Below are positions 63,471 through 64,000 of a stretch of DNA of 64,000 nt, piece after piece. Both the position numbers and the translations under genes were made by a program. Within the stretch, counting starts at the first letter, position 1, and each line of letters opens with the position of its first letter. The notes under the pieces were generated by a model that was not told where the DNA came from, searched no databases, and was given only the letters and a program-made list of their open reading frames with translations. The stretch is from Paraflavitalea sp966211765 (GTDB lineage Bacteria > Bacteroidota > Bacteroidia > Chitinophagales > Chitinophagaceae), in NCBI GenBank assembly GCA_966211765.1, contig CBIHOV010000024.1, positions 1 through 64,000 on the forward strand. Direction: 5' to 3'.

Positions 63471-64000
63471 CTAAAAGGTTTGCGCCCACTGAATTAAAGC
63501 ATTCACTTCTGCCGGGGCGCCATTGATGCGAACGGGTGAGCGTTTTTTGCCCAGCCGCACCACTACCAGCTTTTTCTGTGGGATCACGATAATATATTGT
63601 CCCAGGATGCCGCGGGCATAGAAGATATCGGGCTGATTAGGCACAATCCACCACTGGTATCCATAATAATCGGCCGGATGGCCCGATTCATCGTTGATCA
63701 TACAAGGTTTTATGGAAGCCTGGTAATAATCCGGCGTAATGATCTCCTGCCCTTTCCAGCGTCCACTGTCAAGCATCAGCTGTCCCAGCCGGGCAAAATC
63801 CCGGGCATTGGAATTAAAACAGCAATAGGCTTTTTCATGCCCCCCTGTATGGTCTGTACTCCAAAGCGCCGGATGTTCAGCTCCCAGGGGCTGCCAGAGT
63901 TTCTCGGCGGCATAGGCGCTGAGCGATTTGCCCGTAGCCTTCTCAATAATAAGCCCAAGTAGTTGGGTATCACCGGATTTATAGCTGTGCAGCGTGCCGG
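63471..64000 (-). CDS. Serine hydrolase (class C beta-lactamase-like), C-terminal part
   Basis: A partial gene, cut by the right edge; the open frame enters at the edge and runs to the stop at 63471 (about 176 residues). The visible part contains HSYKSGDTQLLGLIIEKATG, the Tyr-containing motif of penicillin-binding/class C beta-lactamase-type hydrolases, then FARLGQLMLDSGRWKGQ and YGYQWWIVP. The SxxK nucleophile motif lies outside the window. Likely periplasmic esterase or peptidase; substrate unknown. A short product starting at Met in LMLDSGRW is an artefact of the cut. Confidence 0.85.
   Translation of the reverse strand, partial: GTLHSYKSGDTQLLGLIIEKATGKSLSAYAAEKLWQPLGAEHPALWSTDHTGGHEKAYCCFNSNARDFARLGQLMLDSGRWKGQEIITPDYYQASIKPCMINDESGHPADYYGYQWWIVPNQPDIFYARGILGQYIIVIPQKKLVVVRLGKKRSPVRINGAPAEVNALIQWAQTF

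Noticed and set aside
1..64000. tRNA, rRNA, CRISPR arrays or insertion sequences
   Set aside because: I read the intergenic stretches and saw none. Short repeats found are the hairpin families reported above.

Overview
The window comes from a Bacteroidota chromosome, most likely a Chitinophagaceae-type soil or plant-polymer degrader (inference). The signs are a SusC/SusD pair with a sensor kinase of the regulator-propeller type, type IX secretion C-terminal domains (YPNP...), many SPII lipoproteins, bacillithiol biosynthesis (BshB1), start regions lacking clear Shine-Dalgarno sequences, and several -7 boxes of the Bacteroidota form TAnnTTTG. No tRNA, rRNA, CRISPR array, transposase or prophage was seen.

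Layout. (1) 82-3688, minus strand: a Coq4-like membrane protein, a DUF998-type membrane protein, an AlkC-type DNA glycosylase with an Ig-like tail, and a lipoprotein. (2) 3919-23779, minus strand: a polysaccharide utilization locus that reads as one long operon: SusC, SusD, DUF3823 lipoprotein, GH2, GH127, GH43, a GtaA/DUF4965-type protein, a secreted unknown, GH5-like, a LacI regulator, GH106 and a Tat-signal remnant of an amidohydrolase. A divergent propeller sensor kinase and a separate REC-AraC regulator (24096-28075) flank it. A LacI-type operator lies just upstream of susC, so the locus may have two layers of control. The enzyme set (alpha-L-rhamnosidase, beta-L-arabinofuranosidase, GH43, GH2, GH5) suggests a pectic or arabinogalactan-type glycan. 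(3) 28149-34738, minus strand: a six-gene co-directional cluster of three phage-tail-collar (MdpB-like) proteins, a binding-protein-fold protein without signal peptide, a formyltransferase-fold enzyme and a T9SS-secreted SBBP/SprB-repeat protein, closed by a terminator. I see no phage genes nearby. This is the best candidate for an undescribed system.

(4) 35125-48681: a mostly housekeeping block: DUF2130 nuclease-like protein, SH3 protein, phosphopantetheinyl transferase, dCTP deaminase, DUF3810 metallopeptidase, acyl-CoA carboxylase beta subunit, two choice-of-anchor J lipoproteins, a YiiX-like hydrolase, RNase HI, DUF6580 membrane protein, mannose-6-phosphate isomerase, YraN, a YkgJ-type cysteine cluster protein and XerD. 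(5) 48738-55591, minus strand: three tandem paralogs with a cysteine-rich N-terminal domain, an internal membrane segment, carboxypeptidase-regulatory-like domains and a T9SS-like tail; then a prenyltransferase-fold protein and a MauG-type dihaem peroxidase. (6) 55830-58999, plus strand: an ECF sigma factor, an anti-sigma/TonB fusion and a DUF2911 protein. (7) 59206-64000, minus strand: agmatine-to-putrescine genes aguA and aguB, a fatty acid desaturase, BshB1 and a serine hydrolase cut by the right edge.

Three intergenic hairpins far apart (43129, 59119, 61279) share the same arm, TCCGTAAGTA, and several gene ends carry long imperfect inverted repeats built from short sloppy units. Starts were revised where a shorter one fitted a signal peptide or promoter better.
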